Positions 12,736 through 19,684 of a stretch of DNA of 64,000 nt are shown here, one piece after another (position 1 is the first letter of the stretch; every line of letters starts with the position of its first letter). This stretch comes from Massilia arenae (GTDB lineage: Bacteria; Pseudomonadota; Gammaproteobacteria; Burkholderiales; Burkholderiaceae_D). The stretch spans positions 309,152-373,151 of the forward strand of contig NZ_VPFD01000004.1 in the NCBI RefSeq assembly GCF_008014745.1, read 5' to 3'. The notes under the pieces are model-generated. The model saw nothing but the letters and a program-made list of their open reading frames with translations. It did not search any database and was not told where the DNA came from. Made by a program: the position numbers and the translations under genes.

Positions 12736-13440
12736 ATGACGACGACAAACGCAGACCCATTAGAAATCCAGAAGTTCAGCGAACTGGCCCACCGCTGGTG
12801 GGACCCGACCTCCGAATTCCGTCCGCTGCACGAAATCAACCCCTTGCGCCTCGAGTGGATCAACGCGCGCGCGCCGCTGGCCGGCAAGAACGTGATCGAC
12901 ATCGGTTGCGGCGGCGGCGTGCTGTCCGAATCGATGGCGCGCAAGGGCGCCAAGGTGACCGGCATCGACCTGTCGCAGAAGGCGCTCAAGGTCGCCGACC
13001 TGCACAGCCTGGAATCGGGCGTGGAGGTGCGCTATAAGCACATCGCGGCCGAAGAGATGGCCGAACAGGAAGCCGGCCAGTTCGACGTCGTCACCTGCAT
13101 GGAAATGCTGGAGCACGTGCCCGATCCGGCCTCGATCGTGCGCGCCGCCGCCAAGCTGGTCAAGCCGGGCGGCCACCTGTTCTTCTCGACCCTGAACCGC
13201 AATCCGAAGTCCTACCTGTTCGCCGTGATCGGCGCCGAGTACGTGCTGCGCATGCTGCCGCGCGGGACCCACGACTACGGCAAGTTCATCACGCCGGCCG
13301 AGCTGGCGCAGTTCGTCCGCCAGGCCGGCCTGCAGGTCGACGGCCTGAAAGGCCTGACCTACAACCCGTTGACCAAGATCTATTCGCTGAACAACGACAC
13401 CGATGTGAACTACATGGTGGCGTGCAGCAAACCGCTCTGA
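12736..13440 (+). CDS. ubiG: Ubiquinone biosynthesis O-methyltransferase UbiG
   Basis: SAM-dependent methyltransferase carrying out both O-methylations of ubiquinone synthesis. The 234 residues contain family segments [20 protein letters not shown] and [10 protein letters not shown], the SAM motif [21 protein letters not shown], and [33 protein letters not shown] follows, with [16 protein letters not shown] near the end. The next gene starts 5 bases after its stop. The gyrA-ubiG proximity matches pseudomonads. Confidence 0.96.
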   Translation: MTTTNADPLEIQKFSELAHRWWDPTSEFRPLHEINPLRLEWINARAPLAGKNVIDIGCGGGVLSESMARKGAKVTGIDLSQKALKVADLHSLESGVEVRYKHIAAEEMAEQEAGQFDVVTCMEMLEHVPDPASIVRAAAKLVKPGGHLFFSTLNRNPKSYLFAVIGAEYVLRMLPRGTHDYGKFITPAELAQFVRQAGLQVDGLKGLTYNPLTKIYSLNNDTDVNYMVACSKPL

Positions 13441-13445
13441 ACGAC

Positions 13446-14153
13446 ATGACTTTTCCCACCGTGATGCCGGCACCGCGTGCCATCCTGTTCGACCTCGACG
13501 GCACGCTGGCCGACACCGCGCCCGACCTCGCCGCGGCCGTGAACTGGCTGCGCACCGAGCGCGGCCTGGACCCGACCCCGTACGAGGTGCTGCGCCCCAC
13601 CGCCTCGGCCGGCGCGCGCGGCATGATCGGCGCCGCCTTCGGCCTGGCGCCGGGCGACGAGGGCTACGAGGAGTTGCGCCTGGCCTGGTTCGAACGCTAC
13701 CAGTCCGCAATGTCGACCTATACAACCCTGTTCGACGGCATTCCCGAGCTGCTGGACGGCATCACGGACGCCGGCATGGCGTGGGGCATCGTGACCAATA
13801 AACCGTCGCGCTTCACCGATCCGCTGGTGCCGCAAATCGCGCTGGCGCACGCCGGCTGCATCGTGTCGGGCGACACCACGGGCTTCGCCAAACCGCACCC
13901 CGCCCCGCTGCTGGAAGGCGCGCGCCGGCTCGGCATTGCACCAGAACAGTGCTGGTACGTGGGCGACGACCTGCGCGATATCGAGGCGGGACACGCGGCC
14001 GGCATGGTCACCGTCGCCTGCGTCTGGGGTTATTGCGGCGCGATCGAGCCATCGACCTGGGGCGCGGACTACCTGCTCGAGACGCCGGCGCAGCTACTGG
14101 CGCTGCTGGGGCAGGTCTCTGAGGCGGCGCGGCAGGCCGAGCACGCGGCCTGA
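13446..14153 (+). CDS. HAD-family phosphatase, Gph or MupP-like
   Basis: 235 residues from ATG 13446, five bases after ubiG. HAD motif I is AILFDLDGTLADTAPDLAAA, motif II is GIVTNKPSRFTDPL, motif III/IV include FAKPHPAPLLEGARRL and YVGDDLRDIEAGHAAGM. It would normally be called phosphoglycolate phosphatase. In Pseudomonas, however, the HAD phosphatase beside ubiG in the gyrA-serC-pheA neighbourhood is MupP, which removes phosphate from MurNAc-6-P in peptidoglycan recycling. Given the same synteny here, MupP is at least as likely. Sequence alone does not separate the two. An in-frame GTG at 13422 would overlap ubiG and is less likely. Confidence 0.85.
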   Translation: MTFPTVMPAPRAILFDLDGTLADTAPDLAAAVNWLRTERGLDPTPYEVLRPTASAGARGMIGAAFGLAPGDEGYEELRLAWFERYQSAMSTYTTLFDGIPELLDGITDAGMAWGIVTNKPSRFTDPLVPQIALAHAGCIVSGDTTGFAKPHPAPLLEGARRLGIAPEQCWYVGDDLRDIEAGHAAGMVTVACVWGYCGAIEPSTWGADYLLETPAQLLALLGQVSEAARQAEHAA

Positions 14154-14172
14154 TCTCTTCAGGATCCCGTTC

Positions 14173-14205
14173 AAACGGCGCCTTCCACGGCGCCGTTTTC
14201 TTTTG
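14173..14205 (+). terminator. Rho-independent terminator after the HAD phosphatase gene
   Basis: Stem AAACGGCGCC (14173-14182) pairs with GGCGCCGTTT (14189-14198), followed by a T-rich run TTTTCTTTTG. It ends the ubiG operon. Confidence 0.85.
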
Positions 14206-14317
14206 TGCCGACATGCTTACATCTATTTACGATTGATACAGGGGCACGTCTATCTCTCCGTCCGGCTCGCCAGTAATCTACGTCCATACGAACACGCCAT
14301 ACCAAACGGAGCAGATC

Positions 14318-14938
14318 ATGGAAACCACGACCACCAACCGCATCCACCCACTGATGGCCGCTGCCGCCGCGTCGGTCATCGTCGTCAGCCTGACTGGCGC
14401 CGCCGCGATCACCGGCCTGCTGCCGACCTCGAACAGCGCGCCTGAGCCGAGCATGCCGCTGGCCGCTGCCTCGCCGTACGCGATGCCGCAGGCGGGTATG
14501 GTGCAGCCGAACGGCTATGTCGCCCAGCCTGGCCAGATGGCGCCGGTGGCAGCTAACGGTCAGCAACTGGTGCCGGCCATGGTTCCCGCGATGGTCCCGG
14601 CCCATCAGGTGGCATATGCCCAGCCCGTCGCCCAGGTGCAGCCTGAGCCGACTGTGATCATCAGGGAAAAACCGGTGGTGAAAGTGGTCGAGAAAACCCG
14701 CGTGGTGCACGCCAAGCCGCAGCCGGTGCGCTACGAAGAACCGCGTTACTCGCAGCCGGCGCCGGCGCCGGCACCGGCCCAGCAACCGAACTACGTCGGC
14801 ATCGGCACCGGCGCCGTGATCGGCGGCCTGATCGGTAACCAGATCGGCGGCGGCAACGGCAAGAAGCTGGCGACTGTCGCCGGCGTGATCGGCGGCGGCA
14901 TCATCGGCAACGAAATCGCCAACCGCAACGGCCGCTAA
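14318..14938 (+). CDS. Glycine-zipper 2TM domain protein
   Basis: A 206-residue envelope protein of unknown function. An N-terminal hydrophobic segment (LMAAAAASVIVVSLTGAAAI, about residues 12-31) is probably an uncleaved anchor or signal. A proline/glutamine/alanine-rich middle with a basic stretch (EKPVVKVVEKTRVVHAKPQP) follows. The C terminus is a glycine-zipper 2TM domain, GTGAVIGGLIGNQIGGGNGK with a second half GVIGGGIIGNEIANRNG, as in Rickettsia 17-kDa antigen-like proteins. A terminator follows at once, so it is monocistronic. Confidence 0.85.
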   Translation: METTTTNRIHPLMAAAAASVIVVSLTGAAAITGLLPTSNSAPEPSMPLAAASPYAMPQAGMVQPNGYVAQPGQMAPVAANGQQLVPAMVPAMVPAHQVAYAQPVAQVQPEPTVIIREKPVVKVVEKTRVVHAKPQPVRYEEPRYSQPAPAPAPAQQPNYVGIGTGAVIGGLIGNQIGGGNGKKLATVAGVIGGGIIGNEIANRNGR

Positions 14939-14969
14939 GCAAGCGCTAACTTACTTTCTCTCTCCCCTT

Positions 14970-15002
14970 GGCCGCGGACCTTCAGTCTGCGGCCTTTTTT
15001 TT
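14970..15002 (+). terminator. Terminator after glycine-zipper gene, overlapping the end of the opposing gene
   Basis: GGCCGC (14970-14975) pairs with GCGGCC (14989-14994), with additional pairs in the loop, followed by eight T residues. The hairpin covers the last codons and stop of the convergent methyltransferase gene. Confidence 0.8.
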
Positions 15003-15839
15003 GAACACGCCGACGATGATATCGCTCGGGAACATGCGCAGCACGGGGATCGCGCACATGATCGCCACGTACTGGAGATAGAGCGACATGGTCGGCACAT
15101 TGCCGGCGCAGCGCAGGCGCTCCAACAAGCCCTTGGCGCGCAGTGCCGGCAGCTCGGCCGCCTCGGCCAGTTCGAAGCCCTGCCCCACCACTAGTTGCTG
15201 CAGATTGCGCGGATTGAAATAATGGACGTGCGGCGAAGGCAGGTCTTTCTGCCACAGCCGTTCGAACGGCCCGCGCCAACCCAGACGCGCGATCAGCTTC
15301 GACAGCCGGTAGAAGAAGCCGCGGCTGTTCGGCAGGTTGAGGATCAGGATGCCGCCGTCGTGCAGGCGCGCATGGCAGGCGGCCAGCGCGCTGCGGATGT
15401 CGGGAATGTGTTCGATCACGTCGTTGAACACGATGACGTCAAAGCGCTCGCCTTCCCTGAGTACGTCGGGAAAGTAGCCGGAACGTACCGGCAAGCCGCG
15501 CGCGGCGGCGCGGGCGCCGACGACGGCATCCGGCTCCACGCCCAACACGTCGAATTGCTCGCGCGCCGTCTCGAGGAACCAACCGTGGGCGCTGCCGACG
15601 TCGAGCAGGCGCGGCCTGCTGACGCTGACGTGGCGCCGGGCCCAGGCGACGATGGTGCGGAAGTTTTCCAGACGCAGCGCCTTGAGGCCGGCCTCGCGCT
15701 CGGCTTCGTCCACGGCCGGGCCTTGATGGGCATTGATCGCCACGCTCAAGGCCGCGCTTTCGTAATCGCAAGCTGGACATCTCGCATGCCATCCAGCCAG
15801 GCCAGCCATCTGAGTACTGCCACAAACGATGCACGTCAT
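14982..15839 (-). CDS. Class I SAM-dependent methyltransferase with N-terminal zinc-ribbon
   Basis: About 285 residues. The N terminus has a Cys4-type ribbon (CIVCGS ... CPAC), then the SAM motif LLDVGSAHGWFLETAREQF, VIVFNDVIEHIPDIRSALAA and GGILILNLPNSRGFFYRLSK. This resembles methyltransferases with an N-terminal zinc-binding domain that act on sugars or lipid-linked substrates; the substrate here is unknown. Three in-frame ATGs (15875, 15857, 15839) are possible. I prefer 15839, six bases after GAGG and just before the ribbon. Its 3' end lies within the terminator of the convergent glycine-zipper gene. Confidence 0.85.
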   Translation of the reverse strand: MTCIVCGSTQMAGLAGWHARCPACDYESAALSVAINAHQGPAVDEAEREAGLKALRLENFRTIVAWARRHVSVSRPRLLDVGSAHGWFLETAREQFDVLGVEPDAVVGARAAARGLPVRSGYFPDVLREGERFDVIVFNDVIEHIPDIRSALAACHARLHDGGILILNLPNSRGFFYRLSKLIARLGWRGPFERLWQKDLPSPHVHYFNPRNLQQLVVGQGFELAEAAELPALRAKGLLERLRCAGNVPTMSLYLQYVAIMCAIPVLRMFPSDIIVGVFKKKAAD

Positions 15840-15989
15840 GTCGGACCTCGTCAGCATGTCGAATCCTGTTAGCATATTGCAATTAAGCTATGCATTGTAG
15901 GTTTTTTACGATGACAGACTTTAAGCAGGCGCTAAGGAACAGCGCTGTACATCCTTGACACTTGGAGTACAATAGAGTTTCTTGACGTT

Positions 15990-16348
15990 GGGGGCGACCT
16001 GGTTTCGACGTGGGTTGCAAAGCAGCGCAGGGCATACCGAGGACTGGTTACCTCGTAAATACATCCAGAAATCAATAACTGCAAACGATAACTCGTACGC
16101 ACAAGCAGCTTAATTGCTGCTAGCTCTACAACACCTCGCCTCTGGGGTGAGTCGCAAGACTAGTAGAGTCATTTACAGAGGCTAGGAATCAATCGGGTTA
16201 CTTGGTTGCTTCCGAAATTTAAGGTAACTCGCTTGTACAAAGGGTGCACATCCCCGTTGTATAGGTCAAATCAAATGATAGTGCTAAGTATGTAGAACTG
16301 TCTGTAGAGTGCTTGCGGACGCGGGTTCGATTCCCGCCGCCTCCACCA
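15990..16348 (+). ncRNA. ssrA: tmRNA (transfer-messenger RNA)
   Basis: Rescues stalled ribosomes together with SmpB. The 5' GGGGGCG at 15990-15996 pairs with CGCCTCC before the encoded ACCA end at 16345-16348, forming the tRNA-like acceptor. GGTTTCGACG and the T-arm GGTTCGATTCCCGCC are canonical. The tag reading frame starts at GCA 16081 and ends at TAA 16111-16113, encoding ANDNSYAQAA, with a helix GCAGC/GCTGC around the stop. Length 359 nt is normal. Upstream, TACAAT (15968-15973) may be the -10 box, with no clear -35 at the right distance. Confidence 0.97.
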
Positions 16349-16358
16349 ACCTCTTTTC

Positions 16359-16388
16359 AAAAAGCCGCTGATTCGTCAGCGGCTTTTT
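16359..16388 (+). terminator. ssrA terminator
   Basis: AAAAAGCCGCTGA and TCAGCGGCTTTTT form a perfect stem with a TTCG loop immediately after the tmRNA 3' end. Confidence 0.92.
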
Positions 16389-16413
16389 CATTTCCACCAT
16401 CGTCATTGGCATG

Positions 16414-16965
16414 TCAGTCCATGCCAGCAATTCCGTGCCGACGCGCCCCGCCTTCCCACGTAGAGGTACTGGGTCCAACTGTATGCATGCGCCGCTTCGC
16501 CGTGGGATCCGGCGCTGCAAACATCCTCGCCCTGCACACAATCCGCTCGCCGCAAGTCAGGGTCGCGTCATGCAGCATGACGCCATCGACCGAATCGTCC
16601 AGCATCACCTCCGCCACCAGCAATCGGCCGACACAGGCGGGCGCAAGGAACTGGGCGCTGCAGCGTGTCGGCGGGCGCGGCTGCGACACACCATCTTGCG
16701 TTGTGCGTGACAACATCGCGAGGAGGAAGGCCGACTGCTGCGCGAACTCGATCAGCAGTGATTCGCGCAAGACCTGCGCACCGCCCGGCACATGCGCGGC
16801 CACGAAAGCGTCGCCGGCTTCGATCCGGCGGCAGGTGCGGATATAGTCCGGCGGACGGCATTCGACGACCCGCTCGACCAGGATCCATCCCGGCGCAATC
16901 GGCAACAGGCGCTCGATTTCGATCCGCTTCAATGGGGCAATCGTCGCTGCGGCGGTGTCGCGCAC
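16414..16965 (-). CDS. FabZ/MaoC-like hotdog-fold protein
   Basis: 183 residues resembling 3-hydroxyacyl-ACP dehydratases. LLPIAPGWILVERVVE matches the FabZ start (LPHRYPFLLVDRV type). FVAAHVPGGAQVL carries the catalytic-histidine region, and LLIEFAQQSAFLLAML carries the partner acidic residue. The central proline-rich FabZ stretch is altered (GGAQVLRES instead of the usual RPVMPGV), so activity is uncertain. The stand-alone setting, between ssrA and mntP and away from fatty-acid genes, gives no pathway clue. The gene has no obvious partners; similar proteins occur in polyketide or aryl-polyene clusters, but none is seen here. Confidence 0.7.
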   Translation of the reverse strand: MRDTAAATIAPLKRIEIERLLPIAPGWILVERVVECRPPDYIRTCRRIEAGDAFVAAHVPGGAQVLRESLLIEFAQQSAFLLAMLSRTTQDGVSQPRPPTRCSAQFLAPACVGRLLVAEVMLDDSVDGVMLHDATLTCGERIVCRARMFAAPDPTAKRRMHTVGPSTSTWEGGARRHGIAGMD

Positions 16966-17091
16966 AATGAGTTCCTCTCAGCCAGCGCCTGGTAACTGGA
17001 AGACCCGCAAAATAAGGACGAGTTCAAAATCAACGCGATCCGCATGACATGGATTAAGGCAGGCGTCGGGACCCCAGGGCCTGTGCGTTTC

Positions 17092-17120
17092 TTGTCTCCA
17101 GGCCATTCTTGCGTTACCAT
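17092..17120 (+). promoter_or_regulatory. mntP promoter
   Basis: TTGTCT (17092-17097) and TACCAT (17115-17120) are separated by 17 bp. Initiation about seven bases later would place the 5' end right at the start of the manganese riboswitch. Confidence 0.6.
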
Positions 17121-17124
17121 GCCC

Positions 17125-17285
17125 CCGCCCTTGGGGAGTAGCCTACTTCCGCAACGGAAGTTCCCGTATCAACATACTTGACGTCTCCACGTCATGGTGC
17201 GGAAGCCTTCTGGTTGGCAAGACCATTGGCATGTTCGCGCGACGATCGGGCCGTGCGACATGCCTTGTGTCGTGCCCGATCGGAA
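17125..17285 (+). promoter_or_regulatory. yybP-ykoY manganese riboswitch
   Basis: The leader of mntP contains the diagnostic GGGGAGTAGCC (from 17133), a second conserved arm with ACATACTTGACG (from 17172), and the GGTTGGCAAGACC segment ending near 17223. These match the yybP-ykoY family that senses Mn2+ and controls mntP in many proteobacteria. Downstream, CGATCGGGC (17243-17251) pairs with GCCCGATCG (17274-17282), with inner CGACA/TGTCG. This hairpin abuts and partly covers the GGAAAG ribosome-binding site of mntP. A translational switch, opened by Mn2+ binding, is the likely mechanism (inference). Confidence 0.88.
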
Positions 17286-17292
17286 AGCTGTC

Positions 17293-17850
17293 ATGACTCT
17301 CGCTGCAATCATCATCCTCGCCCTCGCCATGTCCACCGACGCCTTCGCCGTCGCGATCGCCATGGGTTCACGCCGTGCCCACGTCCTGTTCAAGGATGCG
17401 CTCAAGGTCGGGCTGCTGTTCGGGATCATCGAGGGTGTGACGCCGCTGGTCGGCTGGGCCATGGGCAGCATCGCCGCGTCCTACGTCGAAAGCTGGGACC
17501 ACTGGATCGCCTTTGTCCTGCTCGGCGGCCTGGGGATTCGCATGATCGTCGAAGGCTGCGGCGAGCCGGATGACGACGCGGACGATCCCGCCCGCCCCTT
17601 TTGGCTGCTGGCGCTGACCGGCTTCGCCACCAGCATCGATGCGATGGTGGTCGGGGTCAGTTTGGCGTTTGCGGATACCGGCATCCTGTGGCCGGCGCTG
17701 GCGATTGGGCTGGCGACGCTGACGATGGTGACGTTGGGATTGTTGATCGGCCGCCGCATCGGGGCCGTGGTGGGCAAGCGGGCGGAGATCTTTGGTGGGC
17801 TGGTGTTGATTGCGGTGGGCTGCGTTACGCTGTATGAGCATTTGCAGTGA
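17293..17850 (+). CDS. mntP: Manganese efflux pump MntP
   Basis: Inner-membrane exporter of Mn2+, 185 residues, six predicted membrane helices in two related halves. Each half has an acidic motif: AMSTDAFAVAIAMG in the first and TSIDAMVVGVSLAF in the second. The start is ATG 17293 (MTLAAIIILALAMSTDAF), ten bases after the leader hairpin. The reading frame runs 33 codons further upstream, but that part lies in the riboswitch aptamer and is not protein-like. Manganese control by the leader fits the function. Confidence 0.94.
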   Translation: MTLAAIIILALAMSTDAFAVAIAMGSRRAHVLFKDALKVGLLFGIIEGVTPLVGWAMGSIAASYVESWDHWIAFVLLGGLGIRMIVEGCGEPDDDADDPARPFWLLALTGFATSIDAMVVGVSLAFADTGILWPALAIGLATLTMVTLGLLIGRRIGAVVGKRAEIFGGLVLIAVGCVTLYEHLQ

Positions 17851-17887
17851 TGCTGGTCCTTCAGGCGATCGGGCTTCGGTTGCAGAG

Positions 17888-17916
17888 CTTGGGTCCCCGC
17901 CTGCGCGGGGACGACG
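17888..17916. repeat. Single palindromic repeat between mntP and PfpI gene
   Basis: One unit CTTGGGTCCCCGCCTGCGCG continuing to GGGACGACGT, the inverted form of the dispersed repeat. This site has no partner copy. Confidence 0.85.
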
Positions 17917-17959
17917 TGCTTGGGCTAACTAGGGAAGACGTTCTCTCGACTCGACGAAA

Positions 17960-18589
17960 TCACGACGTCGGCCCCGGGTCGCTGCCCGCCTGCTGCAGCA
18001 CCATCAGCTGCTTCTGGATCGCCTCATTGAAGGCCGGGATGTCGTCCGGCTTGCGGCTCGTGATCAGCTTGCCGTCGACGACGACTTCTTCATCCGTCCA
18101 TTCCGCGCCCGCGTTGCGCAAGTCGTGCTGCAAGGTCGGCCAACTGGTCAAGTGCTTCGACTCGGCCACACCAGCATCGATCAGCGGCCAAGGCCCGTGG
18201 CAGATCGCGGCGATCGGCTTGTCCTCGTCGCCAAAGGCCTTGATGAAAGCGATGGACTCAGGGCTCAGGCGCAGGCTGTCCGGGTTGGCGACGCCGCCCG
18301 GCAACAGCAGCAGGTCGTAGTCGCCCGGCTTGGCGTCCTGCACGCTCAGTTCGACCTTGAATTTCTGGTCCGGCGTCAGGTGATTGAAACCCTGGATCTC
18401 CTCGCCGGCCTTCTTGGGCGAGACCAGGATCACCTTCACGCCCAGTCCCTCGAGGAAGCGGCGTGGTTCGGTGTATTCGACCTGCTCGACGCCGTCGGTC
18501 ATCAGGACCGCGACGCGCCGGCCCTGCAGGGATTGGGTGGCGGCCGGCTCGACGTGATCCGCCGGCTGCATATTCGCTACTTGTTGCAT
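17960..18589 (-). CDS. DJ-1/PfpI family protein
   Basis: 209 residues from ATG 18589, which follows a strong AAGGAGG ribosome-binding site. The DJ-1/PfpI core is RRVAVLMTDGVEQVEYTEPR, LLLLPGGVANPD and the nucleophile elbow AAICHGPWPLIDAG with its cysteine; GKLITSRKPDDIPAFNEA is near the C terminus. Members act as proteases, deglycases or glyoxalases on damaged proteins or methylglyoxal; which one cannot be told from sequence. Cytosolic and monocistronic, probably stress-related. Confidence 0.9.
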   Translation of the reverse strand: MQQVANMQPADHVEPAATQSLQGRRVAVLMTDGVEQVEYTEPRRFLEGLGVKVILVSPKKAGEEIQGFNHLTPDQKFKVELSVQDAKPGDYDLLLLPGGVANPDSLRLSPESIAFIKAFGDEDKPIAAICHGPWPLIDAGVAESKHLTSWPTLQHDLRNAGAEWTDEEVVVDGKLITSRKPDDIPAFNEAIQKQLMVLQQAGSDPGPTS

Positions 18590-18694
18590 AAAGCCTCCTT
18601 GTTCAATGCGGTTCATTCGCATCGATTGTAGGTCGGCTGCCGCGTCCGCGGCGCGCGCATGCCTGTCAGCACGTCGCGCCCGCTCATCCCGGAT

Positions 18695-19684
18695 TCAGTC
18701 CAGCAGATAGCACACGTCATCGCGGTCGCGTCCGCCTGTCTGGGTGCACAGGAAACCATCCAGCCCCAGCCGCACCGAGCCATCCAGGCAGGCGCCGTCG
18801 ACGTCCTCGCGCCGCAGCACCACCTGCAGCTCGCGGTACGGCACGTCGATCGCGAACCGATCCAGCAAGGCGGCCAACGCCCTCGCCCCTTCGGCGCCGG
18901 GCAGGAAGCGCTCGAAGGCATGCGCATCCACCGGCCCCAGCCGGATGCGCATGCCCAGCTCGGGCCGCAACAGCCGCGCGCCCGCGGTGGCGCCCTCCCC
19001 CAGCACGCAATTGCCGCACGCCAGCCGCGTGCGCTGCCCTGGCGCGAGCACGTCCCAGCGTCCGGTAAATTGTTCCACCCGCACCGGCACCCGGAAATAG
19101 GCGCGCAACACGCCCGCGATCGACTCCGCACTCACCACCCGGCTGCGCAGCGGCGCCGCGAACCAGGCCAGGCTAGCCGCCTCCACGCCGGGCATGTCTT
19201 GCGCGCGCGCCGGCACGCCGGCCAGCGCCAGCAGCAGCGGCAGGAAGCGGTCCACGTCCGGTTCCATCGCATGGCGCACCCGGTACTTGCACCAGGCCCG
19301 GTAGAACAGCGCCACCTGGCGGCTCGACAACAGGTCGAGGAAGGCGCGCGGCCCCTCGTCGCGCACCGCAAGCTCCCAGGCGGCGAAGCGTTCGGTGTAA
19401 TGCAGCGGCAGGGTTCCCATCACGCCCAGCAGACCCATCAGCGTGGGCGTGACGCTCACCGCCGGCACGCCCTCGGTGGTGGGCACGATGGTCTCGATCT
19501 CGCTGGCCGGAAAGGCCAGTGCCAGGCTGTTGCGAAAGCGGATCAGGCCGCCCAGCGCATGCTCGGGCGCGATGCCCTGGTGCGCCAGCCAGCACACCAG
19601 CAGCCGCACCGCCTGGAAGAATTCGTAGCGCTGCGGTTGCCGCAGCAGGTCGACCACGGCGCTCGTACGCCTGACAGCGCTCAC
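18695..19684 (-). CDS. tssG: Type VI secretion baseplate protein TssG
   Basis: 329 residues. TssG joins TssE, TssF and TssK to form wedges of the T6SS baseplate. Segments VVDLLRQPQRYEFFQAVRLL, RFRNSLALAFPASEI, SVTPTLMGLLGVMGTLPLHY and FYRAWCKYR are typical of the TssG/ImpH/VasB family. The preferred start is GTG 19684, whose last bases form the TGA stop of tssF (GTGA overlap), pointing to translational coupling. An ATG at 19717 would overlap tssF by 37 bases. The gene appears intact; no other T6SS gene follows. Confidence 0.9.
   Translation of the reverse strand: MSAVRRTSAVVDLLRQPQRYEFFQAVRLLVCWLAHQGIAPEHALGGLIRFRNSLALAFPASEIETIVPTTEGVPAVSVTPTLMGLLGVMGTLPLHYTERFAAWELAVRDEGPRAFLDLLSSRQVALFYRAWCKYRVRHAMEPDVDRFLPLLLALAGVPARAQDMPGVEAASLAWFAAPLRSRVVSAESIAGVLRAYFRVPVRVEQFTGRWDVLAPGQRTRLACGNCVLGEGATAGARLLRPELGMRIRLGPVDAHAFERFLPGAEGARALAALLDRFAIDVPYRELQVVLRREDVDGACLDGSVRLGLDGFLCTQTGGRDRDDVCYLLD

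Noticed and set aside
15955-15973. TTGACA (15955-15960) and TACAAT (15968-15973) as an ssrA promoter pair.
   Set aside because: The spacing is only 7 bp, too short for a sigma70 -35/-10 pair. TACAAT may still be the -10 box, but I found no good -35 at 16-18 bp.
16929-17120. 63-codon minus-strand frame upstream of the hotdog gene.
   Set aside because: No similarity, overlaps the mntP promoter and the start of the hotdog gene, and has no ribosome-binding site.
17194-17292. N-terminal extension of MntP upstream of 17293.
   Set aside because: These bases form the riboswitch and its hairpin, and the implied peptide is not membrane-like.
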